A stretch of 47,854 bases of DNA, from NCBI GenBank assembly GCA_949290055.1, contig CASEQJ010000027.1, positions 1 to 47,854 of the forward strand, read 5' to 3'. The stretch comes from an uncultured Olsenella sp. Lineage in GTDB: Bacteria; Actinomycetota; Coriobacteriia; Coriobacteriales; Atopobiaceae. This document shows, piece by piece, positions 15,976-24,710 of the stretch. Under the pieces are notes generated by a model. That model did no database searches and was not told the origin of the DNA. It saw only the letters and a program-made list of their open reading frames with translations. Made by a program: the position numbers and the translations under genes. Position 1 is the stretch's first letter. The number at the start of each line of letters is the position of its first letter.

Positions 15976-17685
15976 GTGCATGTTCCAGGCGTGGTGGTCC
16001 TCCTCGGCGCGCTCGGAGTTGGGCTCGCCCAGGTAGTCCTCGTAGATTGCCGTAATCGACGGGTTCTCGTAGGAGTTGCGCAGCTCGGCGTTGTGGTCGA
16101 GGCCCCAGAGGACGTCGCCGCGCACGCCGGCGAGCTCCTCGCCGTCGTGAATCGGCTGGCCGCCGCCGCCCGCGCAGCCGCCCGGGCAGGCCATGACCTC
16201 GACGAAGTCGTACTCGACCTCGCCCGCCGCAATGGCGTCGAGCAGGTAGCCCGCGTTGGCCAGCCCGCTCACCACGGCGACGCGCACCGGGGTGCCCGCC
16301 AGGTCGTAGGTGGCCTCCTTCCAGGCGTCCAGGCCACGGACGTCGGAGAAGGCGTCGGGCTCGGGCGTCTTGCCGGTGACCACGTGATAGGCGGTGCGCA
16401 GCGCCGCCTCCATGACGCCGCCGGTCGCGCCGAAGATGACGGCCGCGCCCGTGGAGGTGCCCAGCGGGTCGTCGAAGTTCTCCTCGGCCAGCATGGTCGC
16501 GTCAATGTGCTCGGCGCGGATCATGCGGTCGACCTCGCGCGTGGTGATCGATACGTCGACGTCGGGGTCGCCGCAGGCGTCGTTCATGACCGGAATCGCG
16601 ACCTCGGCCTTCTTGGCTGTGCACGGCATGATCTCCACGCAGAAAATGTTGTGCGGGTCTATGCCCTTGAGCTCGGCGAAGTAGCTCTTGGTCACGGCGC
16701 CGAACATCTGGCCCGGCGACTTGGCGGTGGAGAGCTGGTCCACGAACTCGGGACGCACGGCCTTGACGTAGCGCACCCAGCCCGGGCAGCAGGAGGTGAA
16801 CATCGGGAACGTGTTCTCCTCCTTGTGGGCGAGCTTGTGCAGAAGCTCGGTGCCCTCCTCCATGATCGTGAGGTCGGCCGAGAAGTTCGTGTCAAAGACG
16901 TAGTCCACGCCCATTTGGCGCAGCGCCGCCACGAGGCGGCCGACGGTGGCGTCCTCGCGTGCGAGGCCGAGGCTCTCGCCCCAGGCGGCGCGCACGGCCG
17001 GCGCGATCTGCACCACGACGACCTTCTCGGGATCGGCCAGCGCGTCGAAGACCTTCTGCGTGTCGTCGCGCTCGCGCAGGGCGCCCGTCGGGCAGTGCGT
17101 TATGCACTGGCCGCAGAGCGTGCAGTCGGACTCGCGAATGGTCATGCCGCCGCGGACGTTCACGCTCGTGTGCGTCGCGCGGTTGGCGAGGTCCCAGACG
17201 CCGAGCCCCTGGATCTTCTCGCACACCTGAATGCAGCGCAGGCAGTTTATGCACTTGTCGTTGTTGCGAATGAGCGGGAAGGACTTGTCCCACTCGTCGT
17301 GCATGAGGCGCTTCTCGTAGGGCAGGTCCGAGATTCCCAGGTCGTTGGCAAGCGTCTGCAGGGTGCAGTTGCCGGAGCGCACGCAGCTCGTGCACTCGGA
17401 GTCGTGGCAAGCGAGCAGAAGCTCCATGTTCATGCGGCGCGCCACGCGCACCTTGGGGCTGTTGGTGTGCACGACCATGCCCTCGAGCACCGTGTTGTTG
17501 CACGCGGCGACGAGCTGGTCTATGCCCTCGATCTCAACCACGCATATGCGGCAGGCGCCGATCTCGTTGAGGTCCTTGAGGTAGCAGAGCGTGGGGATCT
17601 TGATCCCCACGGCAGCGGCGGCGTCGAGAATGGAGGTGCCCTCCTCCACGGTGACGGCGCGGCCGTCGATAGTGAGGTTTACCAC
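15973..17685 (-). CDS. [FeFe] hydrogenase, modular catalytic subunit
   Basis: 570 residues, GTG start. Order of domains: plant-type [2Fe-2S] domain (C34, C45, C48, C62), His-Cys [4Fe-4S] site (H94, C98, C101, C107), two ferredoxin clusters (C145/148/151/155 and C188/191/194/198), then the H-cluster domain with TSCCPGW (near 298-303), MPCTAKKAE (near 353-361) and MACPGGCAGGGGQP (near 500). All H-cluster ligating cysteines are present. The C-terminus resembles the small-subunit tail. It produces or oxidises H2 with ferredoxin and/or NAD(P)H; it is cytosolic since no Tat signal is seen. The start overlaps the stop of the preceding flavoprotein gene by 7 bp, so the two make one operon and probably one complex. 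The maturases HydE/F/G are not in the window. Confidence 0.93.
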   Translation of the reverse strand: MVNLTIDGRAVTVEEGTSILDAAAAVGIKIPTLCYLKDLNEIGACRICVVEIEGIDQLVAACNNTVLEGMVVHTNSPKVRVARRMNMELLLACHDSECTSCVRSGNCTLQTLANDLGISDLPYEKRLMHDEWDKSFPLIRNNDKCINCLRCIQVCEKIQGLGVWDLANRATHTSVNVRGGMTIRESDCTLCGQCITHCPTGALRERDDTQKVFDALADPEKVVVVQIAPAVRAAWGESLGLAREDATVGRLVAALRQMGVDYVFDTNFSADLTIMEEGTELLHKLAHKEENTFPMFTSCCPGWVRYVKAVRPEFVDQLSTAKSPGQMFGAVTKSYFAELKGIDPHNIFCVEIMPCTAKKAEVAIPVMNDACGDPDVDVSITTREVDRMIRAEHIDATMLAEENFDDPLGTSTGAAVIFGATGGVMEAALRTAYHVVTGKTPEPDAFSDVRGLDAWKEATYDLAGTPVRVAVVSGLANAGYLLDAIAAGEVEYDFVEVMACPGGCAGGGGQPIHDGEELAGVRGDVLWGLDHNAELRNSYENPSITAIYEDYLGEPNSERAEEDHHAWNMH

Positions 17686-19505
17686 TGCTCGATCCTCCCT
17701 CCGCGGAACGCGCCGAAGCCGAAGTGGTCGCAGCGCAGGCAGCGCGAGGCCTCCTGGTGCGCCTCCTGGTCGGTGAGGCCGTTCTCGACGATGTCGAAGT
17801 CGTTGATTCGCTCGGACGCCTCGCGCTCGCGCATCTCGCAGCGCGCGCAGGAGATCTTGCCCTTGAACTGCACGGGCGGCAGCTCCACGTCGAGCTCGAT
17901 CTTGTGGTTGAAGCCGAGGTAGTTGTCAATGTTGCCGGCCGCAACCTTGCCCGCGTTGATCGCGCGAATGACGGTGGCCGGTCCGCTCTGGCAGTCGCCG
18001 CCGGAGAAGAGGCCGTCCTGGCCGGGCACGGCGCCGTCCGAATCGGTGACGATGCGGCCCCACTTGCAGGGCACGCCCCGCTCCTCGAAGGTGGCGGAGT
18101 CAATGTCCTGGCCAATGGCCACGATCACGCGGTCGCACGGCACCACGACGTCGCCGCCCTCGGCAGCGCGCGGCGCGGGACGCCCGCGCTTGAGGCCGCC
18201 AATGATCTGCGGCTCGACCTTGAGGCCGGCCACGTGACCGCTCTCGTCGACGACGACCTCCTTGGGCGCGTGCAGGTCCATGACCTCGCAGCCCTCGGCC
18301 TCGGCGCCGGCGATTTCCTCGTCCTGGGCCGTCATGTCGGCCACGCGGCGACGGTACGCGATGATGACCTTCTCGGCACCCAGACGCACGGAGGTGCGGG
18401 CCACGTCCATGGCCACGTTGCCGCCGCCGACGACGGCAACCGTGAGGCCCTTGAAGTCGGGCGGGTTGTTGTCACCCATGTCGCGCAGGAGCTGTACGGC
18501 GGACATGACGCCCTCGGCATCCTCGCCCGGAAGGCCGAGCTTCTTGTCCGCATGCGCGCCGATGGCCAGGTAGACCGCGTCGTACTCGGAGCGCAGACGG
18601 GTCATCTCGTCACCGTCCACGCTGTGGTTGAGCTCGACGTCGATGCCACAGTCCAGAATCCACTGAATCTCGGAGTCAAGCTGCTCGCGCGGCAGGCGGT
18701 AGTTGGGAATGCCGTAGCGGAGCATGCCGCCGAGGTGGGCGCGCTGCTCGAAGACCTTGACCTTGTGGCCCATGAGCGTGAGGTAGTACGCGCACGAGAT
18801 TCCGGCCGGGCCGCCGCCAATGACGGCGACGCGCTTGCCCGTGGCGGGCTTTATGAGCGGGCGGTAGTCCCCCGCGTGGTCCACGGCGTAGCGCTTGAGG
18901 CCGCGGATGTTCATGGGGTCGTCCACCATGCCGCGACGGCAGTGCATCTCGCACGGGTGTTCGCAGACGAGGCCGCACACCAGCGGCAGCGGGTTGTCCT
19001 TGCGAATGAGGCGCACGGCCTCGGTGTAGCGGCCGGCCTCGACGAGCGCGATGTAGCCGGGAATGTCCACGCCGGCCGGGCAGCCCGAGACGCACGGCAC
19101 CGTCTGGTGCTGCGAGAAGCCGCAGGCGTGCTTGGTCACGTGGTGCTCGAAGTCGTCGCGGAAGCCGCGAATGGCCATGAGGGCCACCTCGCCGGCCTCG
19201 TAGCCGATTGCGCAGTCGCTCGACAGGTACACCGTGCGGGCGGTGGACTCGATCAGATCGAGCGTCTCGAGCGTGGCTCGGTTGTTCAGGACGTCGTTGA
19301 ACAGGTGGCGCAGCATGCGCAGGCCGTTTCTGCACGGCGTGCACTTGCCGCAGCTCTGCGTCGCGCACATGGCCACGTACGAGGCCGTGAACTCGACGGG
19401 GCACGGAGCAAGCGAGCTCACCGAGAGGCGCTTCTCGAGCATCTCATGCATGCTCGACATGATCGCCTGGGTCTCGCTCTGCTCCATGACGTGCATTCTT
19501 GCCAT
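17679..19505 (-). CDS. Fusion of the NuoF iron-sulfur domain with a GltD/NfnB-like flavoprotein
   Basis: 608 residues from the ATG at 19505, chosen because of the strong AGGAGAGGG site. Residues of about 1-110 are the C-terminal 4Fe-4S domain of NuoF/HydB (SCGKCTPCRNG, C52/55/58, fourth Cys C98); the FMN/NADH-binding part of NuoF is absent. The rest is a glutamate-synthase small-subunit-type oxidoreductase: Fe-S cysteines CGLVCEHPCEMHC (near 177-189), FAD site VAVIGGGPAGIS (near 226-237), NAD(P) site VAVVGGGNVAMD (near 356-367) followed by AYRRR, and further cysteine pairs near the end (SCARC, CLRC). It likely passes electrons between NAD(P)H and the [FeFe] hydrogenase encoded next, perhaps by flavin-based bifurcation. 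Confidence 0.87.
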   Translation of the reverse strand: MARMHVMEQSETQAIMSSMHEMLEKRLSVSSLAPCPVEFTASYVAMCATQSCGKCTPCRNGLRMLRHLFNDVLNNRATLETLDLIESTARTVYLSSDCAIGYEAGEVALMAIRGFRDDFEHHVTKHACGFSQHQTVPCVSGCPAGVDIPGYIALVEAGRYTEAVRLIRKDNPLPLVCGLVCEHPCEMHCRRGMVDDPMNIRGLKRYAVDHAGDYRPLIKPATGKRVAVIGGGPAGISCAYYLTLMGHKVKVFEQRAHLGGMLRYGIPNYRLPREQLDSEIQWILDCGIDVELNHSVDGDEMTRLRSEYDAVYLAIGAHADKKLGLPGEDAEGVMSAVQLLRDMGDNNPPDFKGLTVAVVGGGNVAMDVARTSVRLGAEKVIIAYRRRVADMTAQDEEIAGAEAEGCEVMDLHAPKEVVVDESGHVAGLKVEPQIIGGLKRGRPAPRAAEGGDVVVPCDRVIVAIGQDIDSATFEERGVPCKWGRIVTDSDGAVPGQDGLFSGGDCQSGPATVIRAINAGKVAAGNIDNYLGFNHKIELDVELPPVQFKGKISCARCEMREREASERINDFDIVENGLTDQEAHQEASRCLRCDHFGFGAFRGGRIEQW

Positions 19506-19764
19506 AGGCCCTCTCCTTGCACTCATGGAGTACGGTTGTCGCGGCCCCCTCGGCCACGACATAGTTGGTTTACATTACGTCGAAGACTGGACACCTCTCA
19601 GAAACATTCGGCGAGAAGAACGACGACTCGGCGAGCGGCTCCGTCCTCAAACTCCGCTCACCACCGACGCGACAAAACACTGCCGACAGCCGAGAGCTAA
19701 CACTCAGCTGAAAGAAATCTGCAATGCTAGGGGGACCGTCTTTTCGTCAGAAAAGGAGTTACGC

Positions 19765-20337
19765 ATGAAGAGAACTTCGCTCAAGGCGCTCGCCTGCACC
19801 CTCTGCGCCACGCTCGCCCTCGCCGGCGGCCTCGTGCTCACGGGCTGCTCGGGAACCGACCCCGAGGAGGCCATACGCGCCGACCTCACCACCAACCTCG
19901 ACCAGATCAAGAACCTCGACGACGCCGCGATCGACGAGCTCGCCGAGGAGATGGGCGACACGGGCCTCGAGGACTACGGAATCGAGACCAGCGAGCTCAT
20001 TGCCTCCATGGCGGACGGCTTCGACTACTCGATCGAGTCCGTCGAGGTCGACGGCGACACCGCCACGGCAAACCTCACCGTCACGTCCAAGTCCATGAGC
20101 GAGCTCATGAACCTCGACTATGACGAGATGACCAACGACCTCATGTCGGCGATCGAGTCCGGCGAGGTCACGGCCGACGAGGAGGGCATCAACGCCTGGG
20201 CCGGCACCTACATAATGGACCTGGTCAACGGGATCGAGCCGTCCGAGAAGAGCCTCGAGCTCACCTACGTCAACGGCGACGACGGCTGGGAGCTCGACGC
20301 CAACTCCAACAACGCCGTCAGCCAGATCTTCATTTAG
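19765..20337 (+). CDS. DUF5105-like lipoprotein
   Basis: 190 residues from the ATG at 19765, which has an AAAAGGAGTT site; the open frame extends upstream without ribosome signals. Signal peptide LKALACTLCATLALAGGLVLTGC ends in a clear LTGC lipobox, so the mature protein is lipid-anchored outside the membrane. The mature part is acidic, with a repeating helical pattern followed by strands (VEVDGDTATANLTV) and a final LTYVNGDDGWELD, similar in style to DUF5105/DUF4878 lipoproteins. No catalytic motif is seen. It diverges from the hydrogenase operon and is followed by two hairpins, so it is probably transcribed alone. Confidence 0.85.
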   Translation: MKRTSLKALACTLCATLALAGGLVLTGCSGTDPEEAIRADLTTNLDQIKNLDDAAIDELAEEMGDTGLEDYGIETSELIASMADGFDYSIESVEVDGDTATANLTVTSKSMSELMNLDYDEMTNDLMSAIESGEVTADEEGINAWAGTYIMDLVNGIEPSEKSLELTYVNGDDGWELDANSNNAVSQIFI

Positions 20338-20339
20338 TC

Positions 20340-20368
20340 GCCTAAAAGGGGTCAGACCCCGTTTAGGC
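20340..20368. repeat. Short palindrome with AAAAGGGGTC core (copy 2 of 3)
   Basis: gcctaaaaggggtc...gaccccgtttaggc forms a nearly perfect palindrome two bases after the lipoprotein stop codon. The copy at 26323-26353 shares the left arm cctaaaaggggtc. Confidence 0.7.
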
Positions 20369-20378
20369 AATCGCAATG

Positions 20379-20407
20379 GGGGCGTCGGCCGCGGCCGGCG
20401 CCCCTTT
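20379..20407 (+). terminator. Intrinsic terminator after the lipoprotein gene
   Basis: ggggcgtcggcc (20379-20390) pairs with ggccggcgcccc (20393-20404) with one wobble pair, followed by TTT. It separates the convergent lipoprotein and metH transcripts. Confidence 0.7.
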
Positions 20408-20408
20408 G

Positions 20409-22832
20409 CTATGCCAAGACCTCGCCGGCTATGCGCGCGGTCTCGGTGGCGTCCTTGGCGTAGAAGTCGGCGCCCACCATGCGCGCGTACTCGGGCGTGA
20501 GCACGGCGCCGCCAACCACGACCTTGCACCAGGGCGCGCGCTCGCGCAGAAGCTCGATCGTCTCGGCCATGGCCGGCACCGTCGAGGTCATGAGCGCCGA
20601 GAGCCCCACAAGGCGCACGTGGCGCTCCACCACGGCGTCCGCCACGGTCTCCGGCGCCACGTCGCGCCCGAGGTCGACCACCTCGAAGCCGTAGTTCTCG
20701 AGCAGCATGCGGACTATGTTCTTGCCGATGTCGTGGATGTCGCCCTTGACCGTGCACACCACCACGGTGCCCTTGTCTGCCGCGGGCGCGCCGTCCTTCT
20801 CGCCCGCCGCCCTGACCACCTCAAACCCGGCCTTGGCCGCCTCGGCGGAGGCCATGAGCTGCGGCAGGAAGAACGTTCCCGCCTCAAAGCGCCGCCCCAC
20901 CTCGTCCAGCGCCGGCACCAGCACCTCGTTGATCGCAAACAGCGCGTCATGGGCGAGAAGAACCTCGCGCATGGCGTCCGCCATGGGGCCGGAACGGCCG
21001 TCCAGGACGAGCCGGCGAGCGCGCTCGACAGGATCGGTCGGGAGCGCCGCGTCCTTCTCGGCCGGACGGTTCTTCTCGCCCACCTCGGTGGCCGGCGCCG
21101 CGTCCGAGCGCTCGGCGTAGTGCTCCACGTAGAGGCGCGCGCCCTCGTCCTCGCCGGAGAGCACCCGCCAGGAGTCCACCACGTCCATTATACGGCGCAC
21201 GCCCGGGTTCACGATCGCGAGGTCGAGCCCGGCGCCGAACGCGGCCGAGAGGAACGTGGCGTTAACGAGCGGGCGGAAGGGCAGGCCAAAGCTTATGTTG
21301 GAGACGCCGAGCACCGTGCGCACGCCGGGGAGCTCGGCCTTGACCAGGCGAATCGCCTCGAGGATAGCGCGCGGGGCGCTCTGGTCGGTGGACGCGGCCA
21401 TAGCCAGGCAGTCAATGACGACGTCGGCGCGCGGAATGCCGGCGGCGTCGGTGGCGGCCACGATCTTGCGCGCCACGGCGAGCCGGCCGGCAGCGGTGGC
21501 GGGGATCCCGTCCTCGTCGAGCGTGAGGCCCACGAGCGCGCAGCCGTAGCGCGCGGCGATCGGCACCACGGCGGCGAGCGACTCGGCCTTGCCGTTCACG
21601 GAGTTGATCAGCGCCTTGCCGGGGTAGCTGCGCACCGCGGCCTCTATGACCGCGGGGTCGGAGGCGTCTATCTGCAGCGGGAGCGTGGTCACGCCGAGGA
21701 GTTCGTCCACGAGGCGGCACATGACCGCGCGCTCGTCGATCTCGGGCAGGCCGGCGTTGACGTCGAGAATCTGCGCGCCGGCGCGCTCCTGGGCCAGCGC
21801 CTCCGCGATCACGTGGTCATGGTTGCCGCTGCGCAGCGCCTCCTTCATTTTGCGCTTGCCCGTGGGGTTGATTCGCTCGCCGATGACGCCCACCTCGCCC
21901 GGGACGAGCGACGTCACGCGCTGGGGGCCGCAGACGGCAAAGCGGTCGGGCAGCTCGTGGCGCACGGGAACGCGCCCGTCCAGCAGCGCGCGCTCGGCGG
22001 CAATGTGCGCAGGCGTGGTGCCGCAGCAGCCGCCCGTTATGGTGACGCCGGCGTCGAGCATGCCCGCGACCGCAGCCGCGTACTGGTCGGGGCCTATGTC
22101 AAAGACCGTGACGCCGTCCTCCACGTGCGGCAGACCGGCGTTGGCCTGCACCATGAGCGGGCAGCGCGCCCAGGGCGCCATGCGCTCCACGAGCGGCGCC
22201 ACCTCGGCGGGGCCGAGCGAGCAGTTCACGCCCACGGCCGCGGCGCCGAGCGAGGAGAGCGCGAGGGCCGCGACCTCCGGCGTGGTGCCCAGGAAGGTCC
22301 GGCCGTCCTCCTGGAACGTCATGGTCACCACCGCAGGAAGCGCCGAGTTCTCGCGCACCGCGAGCAGCGCCGCCTTCGCCTCGGCGAGGTCCGCCATGGT
22401 CTCTATGACGAAGAGGTCGGCGCCCGCCGCCACGGCCGCGCGCACCTGGCGCGCAAAGAGCTCGTAGGCGTCGTCAAAGGCAAGGGTGCCCATGGGGGCG
22501 AGGAGCTGGCCGGTGGGTCCGAGGTCGGCGGCCACGTAGCGCGCGCCGGCCGCCCGGGCACAGGCCACCGCGGCGGAGAACACCTCCTCCACGCTCGCCG
22601 CGTCACCGAGCTTGTCGGCATTGGCGCCGAAGGTGTTCGTGGTCACCACGTCCGCGCCGGCGGCGACGTAGGCAGCATAGACCTCGCTCACGACCTCGGG
22701 GTGCGTGAGGCACAGAAGCTCCGGCAGTTCGCCGGCGGCAAGCCCGCGCGCCTGCAGCTCGGTCCCCATGGCTCCGTCAAAGAGCAGAAAGGCGTCGCCG
22801 GCAAGGGCTGCGGAAAGAAGGTCAGTTGGCAT
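20409..22832 (-). CDS. metH: B12-dependent methionine synthase lacking the reactivation domain
   Basis: 807 residues from the ATG at 22832 (GAGGGGAG site); an upstream in-frame start adds a non-conserved stretch. Domains: homocysteine S-methyltransferase with zinc cysteines in NCSLGP (near 203) and GGCCGTTP (near 267); pterin-binding barrel starting at GERINPTGKRKM (near 320); B12 cap domain; cobalamin domain with the lower-ligand motif DIHDIGKN (near 697). It transfers a methyl group from methyl-THF to homocysteine. The C-terminal AdoMet reactivation domain of E. coli MetH is missing and is encoded separately at 23108-23821. A 275-bp gap holding palindromic element B lies between the two genes. 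Confidence 0.95.
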   Translation of the reverse strand: MPTDLLSAALAGDAFLLFDGAMGTELQARGLAAGELPELLCLTHPEVVSEVYAAYVAAGADVVTTNTFGANADKLGDAASVEEVFSAAVACARAAGARYVAADLGPTGQLLAPMGTLAFDDAYELFARQVRAAVAAGADLFVIETMADLAEAKAALLAVRENSALPAVVTMTFQEDGRTFLGTTPEVAALALSSLGAAAVGVNCSLGPAEVAPLVERMAPWARCPLMVQANAGLPHVEDGVTVFDIGPDQYAAAVAGMLDAGVTITGGCCGTTPAHIAAERALLDGRVPVRHELPDRFAVCGPQRVTSLVPGEVGVIGERINPTGKRKMKEALRSGNHDHVIAEALAQERAGAQILDVNAGLPEIDERAVMCRLVDELLGVTTLPLQIDASDPAVIEAAVRSYPGKALINSVNGKAESLAAVVPIAARYGCALVGLTLDEDGIPATAAGRLAVARKIVAATDAAGIPRADVVIDCLAMAASTDQSAPRAILEAIRLVKAELPGVRTVLGVSNISFGLPFRPLVNATFLSAAFGAGLDLAIVNPGVRRIMDVVDSWRVLSGEDEGARLYVEHYAERSDAAPATEVGEKNRPAEKDAALPTDPVERARRLVLDGRSGPMADAMREVLLAHDALFAINEVLVPALDEVGRRFEAGTFFLPQLMASAEAAKAGFEVVRAAGEKDGAPAADKGTVVVCTVKGDIHDIGKNIVRMLLENYGFEVVDLGRDVAPETVADAVVERHVRLVGLSALMTSTVPAMAETIELLRERAPWCKVVVGGAVLTPEYARMVGADFYAKDATETARIAGEVLA

Positions 22833-22917
22833 CGTGGCTCCCCTCGAACGGTCTCGCCCCATGCTAGCAGTGCGTGCGACGCCTCGCAGGCCGCGCAAAG
22901 GCAGCAGAAGGGGCGTG

Positions 22918-23064
22918 CTGTGTCATTTCAGGCCTCACGTGAGTGGATTGAATCGGCGCGCAGGCTTCCACGCTCAAGAACTCCCAGTTGAGTTGGCGGC
23001 CACTCGGGCGAAAGCGGCCGTCTTGCCAAAACGATCCACTCAGACGAGGCCCAAAGTGACACAG
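22918..23064. repeat. Palindromic element B, copy 1 (inside the met operon)
   Basis: Left arm 22918-22947 begins ctgtgtcatttcaggcctc; right arm 23035-23064 ends gaggcccaaagtgacacag. The arms are 30 bp with about 23 matches. Copy 2 lies at 36791-36949 with the same outer CTGTGTCA...GGCC sequence. Confidence 0.75.
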
Positions 23065-23107
23065 GGTCGGCCCATTTCTGCCTTTGCCTCCGATTCGCGC
23101 GGGTCGA

Positions 23108-23821
23108 CTAGTCACGGCAGGTGCGCCCAGAGCGCAGCAGCAGGCAGAAGTCGCGGCAGAGGCAGGCGGCGCACGACTCGTGTCCCGCGTCCTCGCGCGG
23201 CTCGGCGAAGAGGCCCACGACCGCGGTCACGCTCTTGGTGGGCGCCATGAGCAGCTCGCTCGAGAGCGTAATCCCCAGCGCGCGCTGCGCGTCGAGCGTG
23301 GCGAGCAGCACGGGCTGGGTTGCCAGCGGAAAGTCACCGTAGCCGGGCGAGAAGCGCGTCCCGCAGAAGAGACGGCGCTCCGCCGCGGCGGCAACGACCG
23401 TCGTCTCCGCGGCGTCCGCGGCGCGCTCCACGAGCGCCGAGCCCGCGGCGTCAAAGATCAGCTGTCCCACACGGTCGCTGAGGGAGAGCCGCCTGAGCTC
23501 GGCCTCAACGCCCATGCCGAGCGTGACGGCAAGCACGCCCACGGCCTCGGCTCCCGCAAGGTGCGCCGCGATCGAGCGGCCACGAAGCTCGAGGGCGGTT
23601 CCCGCGAGAGAAATCACGGGCTCGCCGTCCCGCTCGTCCCGTCCCGAGACGTCAAAGACGCGCACGCACCCCGTCGGCCGGGCGAGCGCCAGGCAGCGCT
23701 CGACGCCCGCGTCAATGCGCGCGTCGAGCTCGGCGGTGAGCTGCTGGCCGGAATAGCCGAGGTAGCGCAGCACCTCCGCGCGGTCGACGGAGCGAATGTC
23801 GTAGGCCTGGGCCGCGGCCAC
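23108..23821 (-). CDS. Methionine synthase activation domain protein
   Basis: 237 residues, GTG start three bases after the metF stop. It is a stand-alone version of the C-terminal AdoMet-binding domain of MetH; the signature RFSPGYGDFPLATQ is present near residue 160, where AdoMet-contacting Arg and Tyr residues of the family lie. In MetH this domain re-methylates inactive cob(II)alamin using AdoMet and a reductant. Split arrangements like this are known, for example in Thermotoga. The C-terminus is Cys-rich (CAACLCRDFC), possibly a metal or cluster site. It lies between metF and metH and so belongs to the same pathway. Confidence 0.9.
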   Translation of the reverse strand: MAAAQAYDIRSVDRAEVLRYLGYSGQQLTAELDARIDAGVERCLALARPTGCVRVFDVSGRDERDGEPVISLAGTALELRGRSIAAHLAGAEAVGVLAVTLGMGVEAELRRLSLSDRVGQLIFDAAGSALVERAADAAETTVVAAAAERRLFCGTRFSPGYGDFPLATQPVLLATLDAQRALGITLSSELLMAPTKSVTAVVGLFAEPREDAGHESCAACLCRDFCLLLRSGRTCRD

Positions 23822-23824
23822 GCG

Positions 23825-24694
23825 CTAGACCCCCAGGTAGCCGCAGGCGAGAAGCGCCTCTCGCGCGGCATGGGCCACGGACGGCTTGTTCATGCTGTAG
23901 ACGTGCAGGCCGTCGACGCCGTTGGCCGCAAGGTCGGCCAGCTGCTCGCAGGCGTACTCCACGCCCGCGCGCGCCTGGTCGGCCGGGTCGTCCCCGGCGA
24001 GCACGAGGCGCTTCACGACCTTTGCCGGAATCGACGCGCCGCAGGTGAAGGCCATGCGCTGGATCTGCTTCACGCTGGTGAACGGCATGATGCCGGCCAC
24101 GATCGGCAGGCGCACGCGGTGGCGCAGGCACCTCTCACGGAAGCGGTAGAAGTCCTCGTTGTCAAAGAAGAGCTGGGAGACCAGGTAGTCCGCGCCGGCC
24201 TCCTGCTTCTTGTAGAGGCTCTCGAAGCTCTCCTGCTCCGTGGGAGACTCGACGTGGCCCTCGGGATAGCAGGCGGCGCCTATGCAGAGGTCGGCCCCGG
24301 ACGCGCGCAGGTGGGCAATCAGGTCGGAGGCATGGGCGAAGTCGAGCGCCTCGCGCCCGGACGCGCGGTCGCCGCGCAGGGCGAGCACGTTCTCAATCCC
24401 CGCGTCGGCGAGCTGGGCCACGTAGGCGTCCACGTCGGAGCGCGTGGAGCCGAGGCAGGTGAGGTGCGCGAGCGCGGTGACGCCGAGGTCGCGCTCTATG
24501 GAGGCGGCTATGGGCACGGTGTTGGCCGAGTTGCCCGAACCGCCGGCCGAGTAGGTGACCGAGATCCAGTCTGGCCGGTCGGCAGCCATCTCGCCCGCGA
24601 TCGCGTATGCCTCCTGAAGGGGCAGCTCGCCCTTGGGCGGGAAGATCTCGAACGAGAAGGTCTGGCGTGCGGCGAGCTTGTCGGCGATCCTCAT
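23825..24694 (-). CDS. metF: Methylenetetrahydrofolate reductase
   Basis: 289 residues from the ATG at 24694, preceded by GGAAAGGGG; an upstream alternative start is not conserved. The TIM barrel opens with FSFEIFPPKG, whose Glu is the conserved catalytic residue, and continues with ISVTYSAGG, HLTCLGSTR, ALRGD and DYLVSQLFFDN, all typical of MetF. It reduces methylene-THF to methyl-THF, the methyl donor used by the neighbouring MetH. It is the first gene of the metF / activation domain / metH series on the minus strand. I looked for cobalamin or SAM riboswitch elements upstream and found no room: the HAD gene ends 17 bp before it. Confidence 0.95.
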   Translation of the reverse strand: MRIADKLAARQTFSFEIFPPKGELPLQEAYAIAGEMAADRPDWISVTYSAGGSGNSANTVPIAASIERDLGVTALAHLTCLGSTRSDVDAYVAQLADAGIENVLALRGDRASGREALDFAHASDLIAHLRASGADLCIGAACYPEGHVESPTEQESFESLYKKQEAGADYLVSQLFFDNEDFYRFRERCLRHRVRLPIVAGIMPFTSVKQIQRMAFTCGASIPAKVVKRLVLAGDDPADQARAGVEYACEQLADLAANGVDGLHVYSMNKPSVAHAAREALLACGYLGV

Positions 24695-24710
24695 GGCGGC
24701 CCCTTTCCGT

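Noticed and set aside
22833..23107. Cobalamin or SAM riboswitch upstream of metH
   Set aside because: No B12-box or SAM-I-like core was seen; the structure there is a simple long palindrome whose ends recur at 36791-36949.
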